64,000 nt of DNA from Syngnathus acus (GCF_901709675.1 NC_051103.1:3643501-3707500), one strand, 5' to 3'. Numbered from the stretch's first letter, positions 22,601-34,148 are shown. Numbers and translations are program-made. Notes: generated by a model not told the origin, from the sequence alone.

Positions 22601-24894
22601 GTGTTGTAAGAGTGATAAAAATTTAAAAAAATCGTGAAAACCATATTGACTCAGAGCACAACGAGAAGCTTGTGAGCTCACCTTTGTCATCTTTCTGTCG
22701 GCTATCGCACACTCGATGCAAGATCATATGAGGGAGACTGTGAAAATTATTATTAACAATTAAAAATAAGTCTTCCTGGGCACTCTTTGTGTCTTAAAAA
22801 AAACTCCTCAACTCACTTTCCATGGCAGTAAACCACATTTTTCCCCCGAATAAAACTCTTTCAGTCATGTCAACATAGTTCGTTCACACCAAGATGCCAC
22901 AAGATGGCGCCAAAGTCATACTTTTATTGCTTTAACACAAACACAGCAAATAGTTGAGTTTTAAATTAAATTATAAAACCCAGGATCTTAGACATGCTAA
23001 CTAAAAGACGTGGGCGGTTCAATCCAAAAAAAAAAAGATCAATTCGGCTCCACTGTGAGTCTCCCACAAACAGTTGGCGGATTAGGGTGAGTCAAACTAG
23101 GGAGTAAGCAAGGATCAGCAGTGAGAAGACATTCTTCTGTGCTCGTGTTTATTCAGCATGTTTGCCGTATGACGCCGGCAGCAGGCTGCAGGAGAATTCA
23201 CACTCTCTCGATAAATAGTCCCCGCAGTCGGGAGTGACATCGCTCTGGGACGGTCGTTCTGATTGAAGAACTTAAGTGTCATCAAATCTTCAAGCGTCGG
23301 ATATTAAATACACCCACTAGATGCAACTTTATGACCCGCAAGCAGTGTGAAAAATACTTCCCGCCAGCTCTGATGAAATGAATCTATTTTAGTCTAAAGC
23401 TAATTGTGGTTGTTTCAAAACAGGCGAAGGAGACTAACAATGTCATTTAATTATTCACATTGCTTCAAATTAATTGACGCGTTCACTTATTTTGTGTCTA
23501 ATTAGAGCCGAGCGGTAAGTCGATGGAGCATAACAAAATGTATTATGATCCCTTTGAAAATTAAGAGCGGCTTAGCATTCTAGCACTTATACTGTAATGG
23601 AAGATAAGTCAGGTGATGGATGAAAACACGTGCTGTCAGAATGTTATTTTGATGTATTTCTCCAGCCAACTCAATTTTCCTGATTAGCGTGACTTACCAA
23701 GTTCCCTGGAAATTGGAGACATGGTAGCGTTTTCTCCAATTTTTGTGACGGCATCAAAGTAGGCCTTTCCTGCGAGGGTCATGGCTATGTGGGAAGATCA
23801 CAAACTCAATTTGTGAGCAGAACTAAGCCAAGAAGTTCAAACATGCTAACTATTTTAAATAGTTGTCAACAAAACAATCAGGTGTGTTCTTACCTGTCAC
23901 TGATTTCTCATAGCTCTTTCCTAGGTTGACCAGGTTCCTCAAGCTGGGGTTGTACTGGTCCATCACATTCTGGGAGAAATGTTCAGAACTGGAGTCAGAA
24001 CTGTGATTTGCACGTGCTCAATTTCATGTTTCGATAAAAGAGGCTCTTTAAATGCAGCAGCAATAAAAGCTTCAATCTTTAACTTGACCTTGTGTGCATT
24101 CCTTACGCTTTCTTAGAGGAGCAAAGTCCTGCACAAAAGTGACCCCCCACCCACTCTATTGAAATGCCTGAGCAGTCCAGGGTTGGTCACCTCCCCGTCT
24201 TGCTCTCCTGGCACACCCCGAAAGTAACAATGAGGAGACAGGCGTGACTGTTAGAAACGTGCTGCAGAGTGAAGTTAAGAGAGCTTAAAAAAAAAAAAGG
24301 AAACAGGTTCCTTTCTCTCCTCCCTCCCAACCCATTTCGCTGAAACTAAGGCATGTCTGCCATCACAGACACATAAAAAATTCCGTTTTAGTATATTGAA
24401 TTCATTCAAACTTCAAAATGGCCCTTGTATCTTATTTTTCTGCATGCCATGTATGTCCACTACTGGATTAGATTGAAATAGAAGCCAAATTAAAGTAATC
24501 ACTGTTCTCAATTGTGCATAATCTACAGCAGGAGCAAACAAACAGTGATTGGCACACTTTCAAACAATCTGATGCACCAGAGTGTGACATTCTAGAACGG
24601 GCTTGTTGTTGAAAGCTTAATATTGCAGCGCTTCAGTCGAAATTGTTTTCAAACAACATGAAAACAATGGTTCGTCATATACGCGACGAGGGGGAATGAA
24701 AGCCCCGAAAAATATTCATGTTGTCTGCTTTGATGGAATTTAGAAGCCACAGCAAACTTTACGGGAAAAAACAAGTTTCCTATTTTAAATCATACAAACT
24801 ATAATAACGTCGTTTATTATAAGCAAATATTTGCTAGACTCACTTTATAGGTTAGCTCGGTGAGCTTGCTCACGTCTTGCGGGGTCCCGGACAT
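16645..24894 (-). CDS. baiap2l1: BAIAP2-like 1 / IRTKS, I-BAR and SH3 protein (baiap2l1)
   Basis: Links curved plasma membrane to actin regulators. 14 coding exons: 24894-24844, 23969-23894, 23784-23698, 21323-21262, 21130-21057, 20981-20847, 20072-19920, 19842-19702, 19329-19206, 18946-18736, 18079-18020, 17943-17793, 16864-16824, 16717-16645, giving about 478 aa (human 511). The I-BAR (IMD) domain fills exons 1-8, including [19 protein letters not shown]. The SH3 domain is in exons 10-11 (about 326-386, with DGWLYGE and RGWFPTSY). A conserved tail [19 protein letters not shown] matches the WH2-like end of mammalian IRTKS. Exon 5 (74 bases) does not keep frame: FKRFH at its start and [14 protein letters not shown] at its end lie in different frames. 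Exon 12 has a tandem CAGCAG acceptor. The a/b paralogue status in fish was not determined. Confidence 0.93.
19004..19170 (+). repeat. Probable interspersed repeat, copy 2
   Basis: Begins CAGGGGCGGTGCTAGA followed by TTGGGGGGG, like the copy at 9149, and lies in baiap2l1 intron 9. Only the opening is clearly shared. Confidence 0.35.
20452..20622. repeat. (ATAAT)n to (ATAAC)n pentanucleotide array
   Basis: A pentanucleotide array in baiap2l1 intron 6. The unit drifts from ATAAT to ATAAC/ACATA at its right end. The long Tyr/Ile-rich frames across it are artefacts of the repeat. Confidence 0.95.
21324..23697. other. Long baiap2l1 intron 3, no other gene seen
   Basis: 2.4 kb intron. It contains a short (ATAAC)n array at 22139-22182, a C run near 21662 and a repeated AAGGTGTGAAAAC piece at about 21870 and 22220. 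No nested gene was recognised. Confidence 0.5.
22139..22182. repeat. (ATAAC)n pentanucleotide array
   Basis: About nine units of the same ACATA-type repeat seen at the right end of the 20.5 kb array. Confidence 0.95.
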
Positions 24895-25120
24895 GTTGGT
24901 GCGTGGCTTCTCCCCCCCCAAAAAATAAAAATAAAATAAAAATAATGATAGATAATATTATAATCCAGTCGCTACCGTCGGTCCCACAGCAGGAGAATTA
25001 CTCCGGGGCATGCCATGCACCTCTGGCGCAATGCACGCGTGCATAAAGCAAACCGGCTTGTTGTTGCACACTCCCTCACTCGCTGGGACGCTGTCAGATT
25101 TTACTCAGAGGGTGGGACTT

Positions 25121-25146
25121 TGACGTCACAAGGGTTGACTCAGCTG
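25121..25146 (-). promoter_or_regulatory. baiap2l1: Candidate baiap2l1 promoter sites: CRE and AP-1
   Basis: A TGACGTCA palindrome (25121-25128) and an AP-1-like TGACTCAGC (about 25137) lie some 230-250 bases upstream of the baiap2l1 ATG. This is where a promoter is expected. The role is inferred. Confidence 0.35.
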
Positions 25147-25307
25147 CTGAGTTAAAAGAAAAAGAAAAAGCATAATGGGACCTTCATATACGAGTTTAAT
25201 TCGTTTTGCGGCCATGCTTGTAACACAATTATGTCCCCCTCTATAATATAATATATATCATATCATATAATATCATATAATATCATATAATATAGAATAA
25301 ATACCGC

Positions 25308-25862
25308 TGACTTTCTTAAGAGCCATGGCTCTCTGCGGGGCATAAATACACGTACGTACACGAAAAAGAACATGTGGAATTGCTGGTGGAAGCATGTTTT
25401 GCATTGTACTGTCGCCCTCTCGTGGTTAAAATCTGAATCATGTGCTTAAACCATTATAATGTAATACAATATAATGAAATAAAGTAAAATAAATTAAAAG
25501 AACTAAATTATAAAAGAAATAATTATATATTCATATATACATATATATTCATCTATACATATATACATTATATATTATATTATATTATATGATATACATT
25601 ATATATTATTTTACTATATTATATTTTATTATATTATTATTTAATTTTTTCATTTTATATTTTTATATTATTTTATAATTATATTAGTTATTTTAATTTA
25701 TTTTACTTTATTTCATTATGTTGTATTACATTACATATAATGGTTTAAATGTGCTTCATACTTTAACCACGAGAGGGCGACAGTACAATGCAAAACGTGC
25801 TTCCATCATTAATTCCACGTTTTTTTTTCAGTTTTTTCAGCATGGCTCTTAAGAGTGCTGAG
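25308..25862. repeat. ~555 bp imperfect palindrome (long inverted repeat)
   Basis: The outer ends share CTTAAGAGCCATG (25315-25327) with its reverse complement (25841-25853). The core arms 25376-25512 and 25674-25816 match as inverted copies over about 140 bases, including GTACTGTCGCCCTCTCGTGG. The centre is AT-rich and itself partly palindromic. It may be a fold-back or MITE-type element, or an inverted duplication. No coding capacity was seen. Confidence 0.9.
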
Positions 25863-25869
25863 AAGAATG

Positions 25870-26012
25870 ATAAAATAAAATAAAATAAAATAAAATAAAA
25901 TAAAATAAAATAAAATAAAATAAAATAAAATAAAATAAAATAAAATAAAATAAAATAAAATAAAATTAAATTAAATTAAATTAAATTAAATTAAATTAAA
26001 TTAAATTAAATT
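25870..26012. repeat. (TAAAA)n then (TTAAA)n pentanucleotide array
   Basis: About 95 bases of TAAAA units switch cleanly to about 48 bases of TTAAA units, directly after the palindrome. Confidence 0.95.
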
Positions 26013-26316
26013 CTTTGAATTCATTCAAATATAAATATAAACTCTTTCACTTACCAAATGGATGAAAGCGAAGTTTTATGGGGTGGTTTGAGCCAATGGT
26101 CAGCATCCATCGCAATGAAAAGAAGACCAGGCTCAAAAGTAGGTTGTTGTTCTTTCAGGGGCACATGACTTAATTTCATGGTGGCAATTTCAAGCCTTCA
26201 TCGACATGATGGGAATCTGAGAGGAGCTCACAAGTCCTCTGCACACATTGCTTCCTTTTCATCCTCTGGATTTTCCTGTTTATTTAGGTCCTCGAGGGGA
26301 CCAGCAGAGCAAATAC

Positions 26317-28348
26317 ATGGACAGGTATGCTTTTATTCAAAAAGTTTTTATCTTTTGAACACTTCATTAACTTGATTATACATTTACAGAACACTAGTGT
26401 TGCTTTTCATCCTGGTTTCCCCGGGTGTGGCAGAGCCTGACGTTCCTCTGACAAATTTAGGTAGTCCAACATGATTTTCTACTTCTTTGCATGCAGCAAT
26501 GACATGTCACCTTTCTTGAATCAGAAACTATCGCCGGGAAGTTGGTTTTCTACCAAACGGATGGCAACGCCACCTATCTGAGAGACACAGGAGAGCTGGC
26601 TTCAGACATCCCCACCGAGACCATGTTCCAACTTTCTGATCCCCAGCAGAATTTCAGCACGGCAAACTTCAGCTACACGTGGGATTTAGGAAATGGGTAT
26701 GAGGATTGCCAATTTAAATGTTGAGAATTGTTTGTGCTGATCATTTTGTTTCCGGAAATGCAGACAGGTAATCCAAGGGATCGAGCCTGTTGTCCGCTAC
26801 CATTACGCCTTGTCTGGAAACTACACACTCCGGTTGAAAATCGGAGTCAATATAACTGAATACACACCTCCATTAACTGGAATATACTCCAAGGATATTC
26901 AAGTGCTTGGTTTGTAGTGGGATGTCTGTTGGTAGATTCCAAATATCATTGTTTTGAGTAACAAGTGTGAAAATTGATTTACAGATGCCGTTAAAAGCAT
27001 CAAGTTGACAGGGCCTTTCGATTATGAGGTGTCTCAAACAACCGGGCTGGCTTTTCACGTGGACGGCAGGTAAAAGGTTACATTTTGTTTTCTATTTTTG
27101 ATTTGAAGCTGAGGTCATTGCGTCATTCAGCCCCCCCATGTGGGTGTGTTGGCGCTTTGTGGCCAACTGCGTACCCGACGCGACGGGGGGCTGCACGCTG
27201 ACCATGTTGTACGGGAACACCTTGTGGCTCAACCACACCTTCACCACGGCCGGGGTTCACTGCTTGGACATCAGCGTTCGAAATGACATCAGCAAGCTAC
27301 AGACCTCCTTCAATCTCTTTGTCAGGAAAAACAGTAAGTGGAATCTAAAATGCTAATTATTATTTTATTTTATTTATTTTATTTTATATTATGTTATGTT
27401 AGTTATGTTATGTTATGTTATGTTATGTTATGTTATGTTATGTTATGTTGTATTGTATTATATTATATTATATTATATTTTGTTATATTATATTTTGTTA
27501 TATTATGTTATATTATTATTTTCTGTATCAGTTTATCTTCTATTGAAACAGTCACAGGGAAGCCGGATTAGATTTGAGACGTCTCACGAGGCGCATAAAA
27601 TTTTCAATGTGCTGTTCAGCGTTAGTTCCACAGGTGACAAGAGGCCAGTCGAATCTAAGAAATGCGCTAACTTAGCTGCGCTTAATTGATTTGCTCTTGT
27701 TGCCATGCTACGATTATGCCCAAGCCTAGCATAACATTCTTTGTGGGAATATATTTGAGTCCAACTCGAAAGTAGTCTCACAATTGTCCACAATTTGTAT
27801 TTCAGACAACACCAACATACTCTTCATCTTGTCTTCGGTTGCTATTTTTGTGGCAACCTTCACTTTCATCACAGTCATCGCCTGCCATCCTCGATATCAA
27901 AACAAAGCTCAGGTACAGTCTTGCTGGCCATTCTGCCACTTTTCTCATATTAAATAACCTTCAGTGTGATATAAAGTCTAAATTTTAGAGCAGTCATTAT
28001 CCGGATTGAGTCATTTTTAAAAGTTTGGATCCGGATTTGTCTAATCCGATCCAAGGTGCTTTGATCAAGTAAAACGGATTACCGGAACGTGATCTTGGAT
28101 AACCAAAAAAAAAATAAAAAATCTGGATAATTTTGACCTAGATTGTAACCAAACCATTCAGAAATAAAGGAAGGAGTGAGAGTTGACACACTTTTTTTCT
28201 TTCAATTCTTTTGCAGATGGCAACACCCAGCAACGCTTTATTTTTGAAGGGTCACGCTGGTGGCCAAATTGTTTTAAATCTGTTTCCTGCTCAGCGAGAA
28301 GAGAGACAACCGCTGTGGGTACAGGATTACACACCCTATTACTCTTAA
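26317..28348 (+). CDS. tmem130: Transmembrane protein 130 (tmem130), short form
   Basis: Single-pass PKD-containing glycoprotein related to the PMEL/GPNMB group; its function is poorly known. Eight coding exons: 26317-26324, 26390-26460, 26525-26696, 26764-26909, 26985-27069, 27131-27333, 27806-27912, 28217-28348; all phases agree, total 307 aa. It starts with a signal peptide (MDRTLVLLFILVSPGVA). The PKD-like motif FSYTWDLGNG is in exon 3. Exon 6 holds SPPMWVCWRF, matching the conserved WRL/Cys-rich block of human TMEM130. A membrane segment lies in exon 7 (about 232-254), followed by a short cytoplasmic tail. Compared with human (about 435 aa), the membrane-distal region between the signal peptide and the PKD-like part is missing. 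Start choice: ATG at 26317, just before an in-phase donor. Confidence 0.85.
27361..27520. repeat. (TTATG)n/(TTATA)n pentanucleotide array
   Basis: Located in tmem130 intron 6. The units are the reverse complement of the ACATA and AATAT arrays at 20.5 and 22.1 kb. Confidence 0.95.
27995..28140. repeat. Possible old interspersed repeat
   Basis: A stretch rich in GGATCCGGAT, ATCCGATCC and TTACCGGAACG pieces is bounded by ATTATCCGG on the left and CTGGATAATT on the right, which are loosely inverted. It looks like a decayed DNA-transposon relic in tmem130 intron 7. The family is unknown. Confidence 0.35.
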
Positions 28349-28757
28349 CCAATCATATTTATGAGTCCTTTTATGTGACTGCCGGAGATTTGGTATGTTA
28401 TGAAAAAAAAAAAAAAGCAGTGTACATTGTTGAACTGGAGCAATTGTATTCCTGCCATGCTGTTTGAATGAATCATTTAGTTAGTTTGTTCACCAGGCTC
28501 GTAGGTCAGGAAGTACCTTTGTATTGCATCTTGTGAGGACGATCAATTAGTGACCCACAGCGCTGTAGCAAAACCCATCATGAATTATTAACGTTCATAA
28601 AGGTCATTTTATAGCACCCACTGTTCGTTTAGGCTCAATGGGAAGTACAGTGCATGTTTTTTTTATTTTTTTTATGTGTGCTTTCTTTTTGTGAATTACT
28701 TTACAGAAAAAAAAATATTTCTAGAAGTATTGCTTGATTTTTTTTTTTTTTTTACAA

Positions 28758-28763
28758 AATAAA
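28758..28763 (+). promoter_or_regulatory. tmem130: Candidate tmem130 poly(A) signal
   Basis: AATAAA about 410 bases after the tmem130 stop on the plus strand, with further AATAAA copies about 30 bases on. Confidence 0.5.
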
Positions 28764-28799
28764 TACAGTGGACCTGGTTAAAAAAATAAATAAAAGGCT

Positions 28800-29325
28800 A
28801 TTAATAATAAAGTGACGATGTCACTTGAGGACTTTTCCCCAGCTGTGATGAAAAACGGCGGAGTTAGTCAAGCGTCTTTCTAATGACAGTTTGTCCTTGT
28901 TCATTAATAATACTGACATTCCTAATGAATGTGTCCTGACACAGACACAGTTAGGGAGCTTGCGGTTGCTATGGTGATCTTCAACTTTGACCTCATCTTA
29001 TCTTCATTTATTTTTTTTTTATTAGATCAATATTGGACAATATTGTAATGTAACATTTGATTTCTCTTATGTGTAAATGCTAAAACGTGTCACTGTTGAC
29101 CTTTAGCTCGGTTAAGCGTTGCTAATGCCGCCCACGCTACCTGCTGTTGTCCTGAAGCCAAGCCAGCTCAGTCAAAATATCCCGCTCGGCTTACGCTATA
29201 TGCTACTTATGTCACACCCACGTCCTTTATTGTACCTGACAGTTCCCACTAACTAATTCCGGTTTAATGTATCAGCACTGATACAAAAAAAAAAAGCTCA
29301 AACATTCATTTAGGCATGACCTCTT
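28800..29325. other. Gap between convergent tmem130 and nptx2
   Basis: No exon, RNA gene or clear repeat was recognised between the two 3' ends. Confidence 0.45.
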
Positions 29326-29331
29326 TTTATT
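29326..29331 (-). promoter_or_regulatory. nptx2: Candidate nptx2 poly(A) signal
   Basis: AATAAA on the minus strand about 700 bases past the nptx2 stop, implying a 0.7 kb 3' UTR (29332-30027). Confidence 0.45.
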
Positions 29332-30027
29332 TAATGGCATTTTCAGACATATAAAACAACTTTTTTTTTGGCACTTCAATCCCTATCAAGGCCACGCGAA
29401 TATAAACACAAAAGCATTGCAGCACATTGTAAACCACTATACATACCACAAATTACAAAGTAGACATTCACAGTTAGAACAGTGCCAACAATGATGAATA
29501 AAATCCGCTGTAACTATACACAATAAAATAAATAAAAAAGTGTTTACAATCAAATCATGCCACCAATACAAAACACCATTCAACAGGTTTTTGTTCATAT
29601 GGACAAGGCAAGGAGAGGAAAAAAAAAAAGCACGGTGATGAATCAAGGATACAACATGTGATTGATTTTGGCTCCAAGCCGATTTTCCCGTTAAGCAACA
29701 GACATAACATGAGCCAGACCTTGGAGTTAATCTTCTCTCCTACTTTCTCCCCAACGGCACGCAACAGCAGCTCACATGTGAACGCCATTCCGGGTCTTCT
29801 GCGTCTGGGATGCATCACCTCAAAGTCTCTCAAGGTGGCAAAGTTATAATAGGGAGACGGTAAATTTGACACCAGGCAGTAAAAAAATAGAACAGAGAAA
29901 ACCTAATTTACACATTCAGCGCTATGTGGATCACTTATAATGTTTTTTTTCGCAACTGTCTGACAGTAATCATAAAAGATGTGATGAAATAGCAGCTAAT
30001 TAGCAAAACAAGGCAGATGCTAAGTGC

Positions 30028-31631
30028 TTAGGTGAGTAAGGCAGACTCTCCAAGAACACATATCCAGGGCCTCATTGAAGGCTCCCTCCTATACCAAACA
30101 ACCTCCACATTGCTCGCCAGCCACGAGATCACGTTACCCGGCAAGTACGACGTACAGTTGGCCATTGATTGGATTTCGGCTGGCTTCAGAACCCGGTCCC
30201 AGATATTGACTTGACTCAGTTCTCCCACGAAGGCCTGACCGGCATCAAAGCGGCCACCTACGACATCCTGGGAACGACAGGATCATCTTTGTAGATCATG
30301 ACACATTATGACAAATTTGATAGTCGTACCTGCTCTTGACCCAGGATGATAACCCCTCCTGGTTTAATAGGGTGCCATGCTGCCAGGTTATCTCCTGCTC
30401 CTTGCTTCTCTCCATCTTGATAAGCTTCCCACTGACCATCCCTGGTGGTCCAGGAGATGCAAATATGGTGCCACTTCCCGTCACGAACTTCCAAGGGCAG
30501 CTTTGCAACCTTCACGGTCCAACTTTGTTAGATAATGACAGTTATTCAAAAAGTGCTGATGACTCACCTTGTCATTGATTAGCAACTCAATCGGGTTATT
30601 TCCCCATTCGATCAATACGATCTCATTGGCTTGTCCAGGCACGCCGTAGGAGAAGGGGGTTCCGATACCCGGAGTGGCGCTGGACTTGATCCACATGCAG
30701 AGTGTGAATGCGTACATCTCCGGGAGACTCTTGATGATGCGGCCATATAAGTAGTTTGTACGCTGCGGCAGGGAGATCTTGAACTGCTCGGGGGTTTTGA
30801 AATCTTCACCTCCTGTCCATTTTTTTTTTTTCAATATACATTTTATGAGAAAAAAAAAAATCCATCACATTTACCCGGGGTCACATTACCTTTCTCCAAC
30901 TCACTTATCCTCTCCACCAGCGCGTTGAGCGTACTTTCCGTCTTGAGTCGGTACGCTGCGGTAGCGTTGGACAACATGCTCTTCTCCTCCTCCAGGTTGC
31001 TGACTTTCCTCAGGAGCTGTTTTTCCAGCTCGATCAGGCGACGCTGCAGTAAATCACGCAGCTCGCTGGGGAACGAGGCGCCGGATATGTTGGCCCGCAT
31101 TTGCTGTTGCTAAAGATGGATGAGCAAGAAGTGCGCACAGGTGACCACGGACGGGTAGCAGCTTTTACGCACGTTAAAAACCGAACTTACCTCCAGGTTC
31201 TCCAGCCGGTCCTTGAGCCCCTGCATTGTTCTCCCGAGATTCTCCACAGTGTCATTTGGATCTCTGGGGACGTCTCCCATTGTGTTTTGCTTCACTTTTC
31301 CCCATTGAGCTCCCTTCTCGTACTTTCTATCATCAGTCGTTGATGCGCAGAGGGACAGCTTGGTTGTTAGCTCGTTGATTGTGCCGATTTGCTTGGAAAG
31401 TGTTTCTTTCTGCTGCAGAATTGTCTCTCGAAGCTGCATGACCGTGTTGCGGAGCTCCTCTTCCTGCCCACCGGCGTTGATTTCGGGTAATAAGGTCACC
31501 GGGCAGCTTGTGTCACCGACGAGGGGCACTGCTCGGCAAATGTAGCGCTTACCGTCGTCCGGTTGGCCGCCCGCGAGCTGCCGGTAGCCTAGCGCACAAA
31601 ACATTACAAAACCGTAAAAAAGTGAAAACAT
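30028..31631 (-). CDS. nptx2: Neuronal pentraxin 2 (nptx2, Narp)
   Basis: Secreted synaptic pentraxin that clusters AMPA receptors at excitatory synapses. Five coding exons: 31631-31191, 31109-30890, 30812-30568, 30509-30330, 30267-30028; phases agree, 441 aa as read (human 431). A signal peptide (MFSLFYGFVMFCALG) is followed by a coiled-coil region with heptad-like LQLRETILQQKETL and RRLIELEKQLLRKV. The pentraxin domain starts at about 228 with the family signature HICISWTT (HxCxS/TW) and the conserved IEWGNNPIELLIND and GGRFDAGQAFVGELSQ blocks. The last ~25 residues after SNVEV do not match other NPTX2 proteins, while another frame does, so the true C-terminus is uncertain. The nptx2a/b paralogue status was not resolved. 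Confidence 0.93.
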
Positions 31632-31961
31632 ACCTGCTGAGGATGCCTTCAGGTACGAGTAATAATATAAAGAAACTCTTTATGAAGCCATTCGGTCTGT
31701 GCGTAACTAGTTGCAATTTACGCACGGAAGTTGTATTTTTACAAAATGACTAAATTGATACATCGAACAGCGCAAACTAGAGTGAAAATCCGTTCAAGGC
31801 TGAGTTGTCTGTTCAAACCCGGTTAATGGGGCTCGTTTGCGGGATTATTCCTGGCGCAAACGACGCGGAGTGCGGGGTACTGATCGGACAGCTCCTCTTT
31901 AGGGAAAGAGGATTACCAAAAAAAGGTGTCTACAGAACGCCTGGGATTGGCTGTAGTAGGC

Positions 31962-31969
31962 TGACGTCA
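31962..31969 (-). promoter_or_regulatory. nptx2: cAMP response element upstream of nptx2
   Basis: A perfect TGACGTCA palindrome lies about 330 bases upstream of the nptx2 ATG, with an inverted CCAAT box (31946-31950) beside it. Mammalian NPTX2 is an activity-induced gene, so a CREB site is plausible. It is inferred from sequence only. Confidence 0.4.
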
Positions 31970-32099
31970 GCAGCCAGCTGGGTGACACATTTATTTATCT
32001 GTTGGAGCACTTCATTAAGCAATGACGAGGCGCCTATTGGAAAACAAGGGAGGAGGGATACACAATAACCTTGTTTAATTCATTCATTTAAATCAAGAT

Positions 32100-34060
32100 T
32101 TTTTTATCAGCCGTTTTTCTTTCTGTCCATATAAATTAAATATGTGAATAATTTCTCATAGGCATATCAAGAATGACGATGCAATACGTAAACAATTAGC
32201 AGCAGCTAACTTCCTGGTCGTGAAAGGTCAATAAATCCCGGTGAGCAGACTGGAGACATACTGCTGAGCATTGAACTTGGCCTCCAAACGAAACAGCACA
32301 ACCACAGTGAAAACAGTATATTGAAACATAAATTAATATACAGTAGCAGAACAGGAACAATCCAAAGTCCAAAGGCTCGATCCTGGCCTCTGAGTCTCCG
32401 TTTAGCCCTCGAGGCACCCGGCAGGTGCTTACAGGGCTGGAGGAGCTCGGAGAGGTAAGCTAGGGAGCAGTTTATTATGCAGACCATGAAAGAAGAACAC
32501 GGCTTTAGATGCATGAATAGGTTTTCAGAGTATTGTCAGTCTACGGGAGAGTGCACTTCTCGCTACGTGTGATCCAGCTGCACTGAGAGGTCGTCAACAG
32601 GCATGAGAAAACACATCTAATGGACACATGAGTGGTCTTTTATAGATGGGGAGCTGCTGTTTTTTTTCTTTACCCCTTTATAAAAAAAAAAAAAAACCTT
32701 AATGAAACAAACAAGTCTTGCAATAAGCCTGTCACATATCTCTTCTAGCAGATAATTATTACCTGGGGAACACTGTGTGAAAGAAAAGCAAGCATTATCA
32801 TCAACATTATGTGACATTTGTTGAAAGGGATATTGTGTTCTGAAGCCTCTTGCTATTAGGTTAACTGATAGACAACTGCTAATTAAAGCCCACCAGCGAC
32901 ACAAGGGGGAGGGGGGGTTGATAGGCCGATGTATTTAATGATAAATCAACACTGCTATTACAAAGGCAATTTGATCATTTTCCCCATTAGCCTGGCCAAG
33001 AGAACACCACCAGAATCAATCATTGAAATAACACCAGAAAAGCAAGAACATGAGGTGTCCAGGTTTTAAAAGCGGATCGTTTCAAAGATGAACTGAATAG
33101 AAAAGATGACTTGCATTTGGATACTGAACAGCTTTTCATTGCTGGTTATTAAACATTCACATTCATACCAATGGACAATGTGGAGCGTGGGTGTCAAACT
33201 CTTTTTTTTTGTTATCATTTGCTATATTATGACTGTGAATCTGAATATATCCCCCTATTAGCAACAGCAAGGTCAATTCCATTTTTTTTGTTGTATATTG
33301 AACACAATTGGGTTTCAGATCATGAGATGATATGAGACAAAAGTTAAGATTATTTCTTGTTATTTCTCTCTATACATCTTTTCAAAGTCCAATGTTGCAT
33401 GAGTCAAGATGATTTTATTGAGTACTTTTATGTTTGTTCTGTGTAAGAGCTACCTTGAGTCAGTAAAGGCTTGGTAGCACGAAACCTTTAGTATACTGCC
33501 ATCTTGTGGGAGAAAAATACCACGTTTTTTTAATATTGTACCATGATATTTACATAAAGGCTTTTAAAAATTGCGATGATGCAAATATGGATTGCGTATG
33601 GAGGACTTTTATGCTCACTCAGTCATTTACCTTACGCATTTGACCCCAGAAAATAATGCCGTATAAATAAGTTTCAAAGCTATAATAAATTGAATATGGT
33701 GGGGAAAATTTGTAGTGAACTATTTTGTGCACTCAATACTAGGAACAGCTCCGTAGTAGTTCCGTATTTAGAGCTTTATTAACATTAAAGGCGGAATAGG
33801 ATTTCGCGCATACAGAATTAAGTCCTTTTGCGGCCACCATACAGTCGCGACAAAACCATCGAAAACGATGGTCTTATCCCACCCGCCTTTAGGACTATAT
33901 CCTTCCATTTGCACTAGAATATCATATGTTATAGAATACCTCTAACATTGTTTGAAAAAACTGGATACAAATAATAAAAATGTATTGTTAAATCACAAAT
34001 AAACTATAAATTTGTTGCCAATATATGTAAAATATCTGCATTCTGAACGTGATGTGCGGA
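32100..34060. other. Intergenic DNA between divergent nptx2 and trrap
   Basis: About 2 kb with no exon or RNA gene that I recognise. At 33188 a GGGTGTCAAACTC stretch resembles the start of a common hAT-type repeat, but the rest does not extend. The right end must contain the trrap promoter; no single core element stands out. Confidence 0.4.
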
Positions 34061-34079
34061 GGGATATCATTCACATCCA

Positions 34080-34148
34080 TGCTGCTCAGTGTGCTCAGAG
34101 GGGCAGCGCAGTGCTGTCTGCAGACTCGCTCTTTTTAAATCGGACAAG
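34080..34148 (+). other. trrap: trrap 5' non-coding exon 1 (approximate start)
   Basis: The exon ends in GGACAAG followed by the donor GTAAGA. The next exon begins at 34703 after a strong CTTTCTGCAG acceptor and carries the ATG. The left edge is a guess. Confidence 0.6.
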
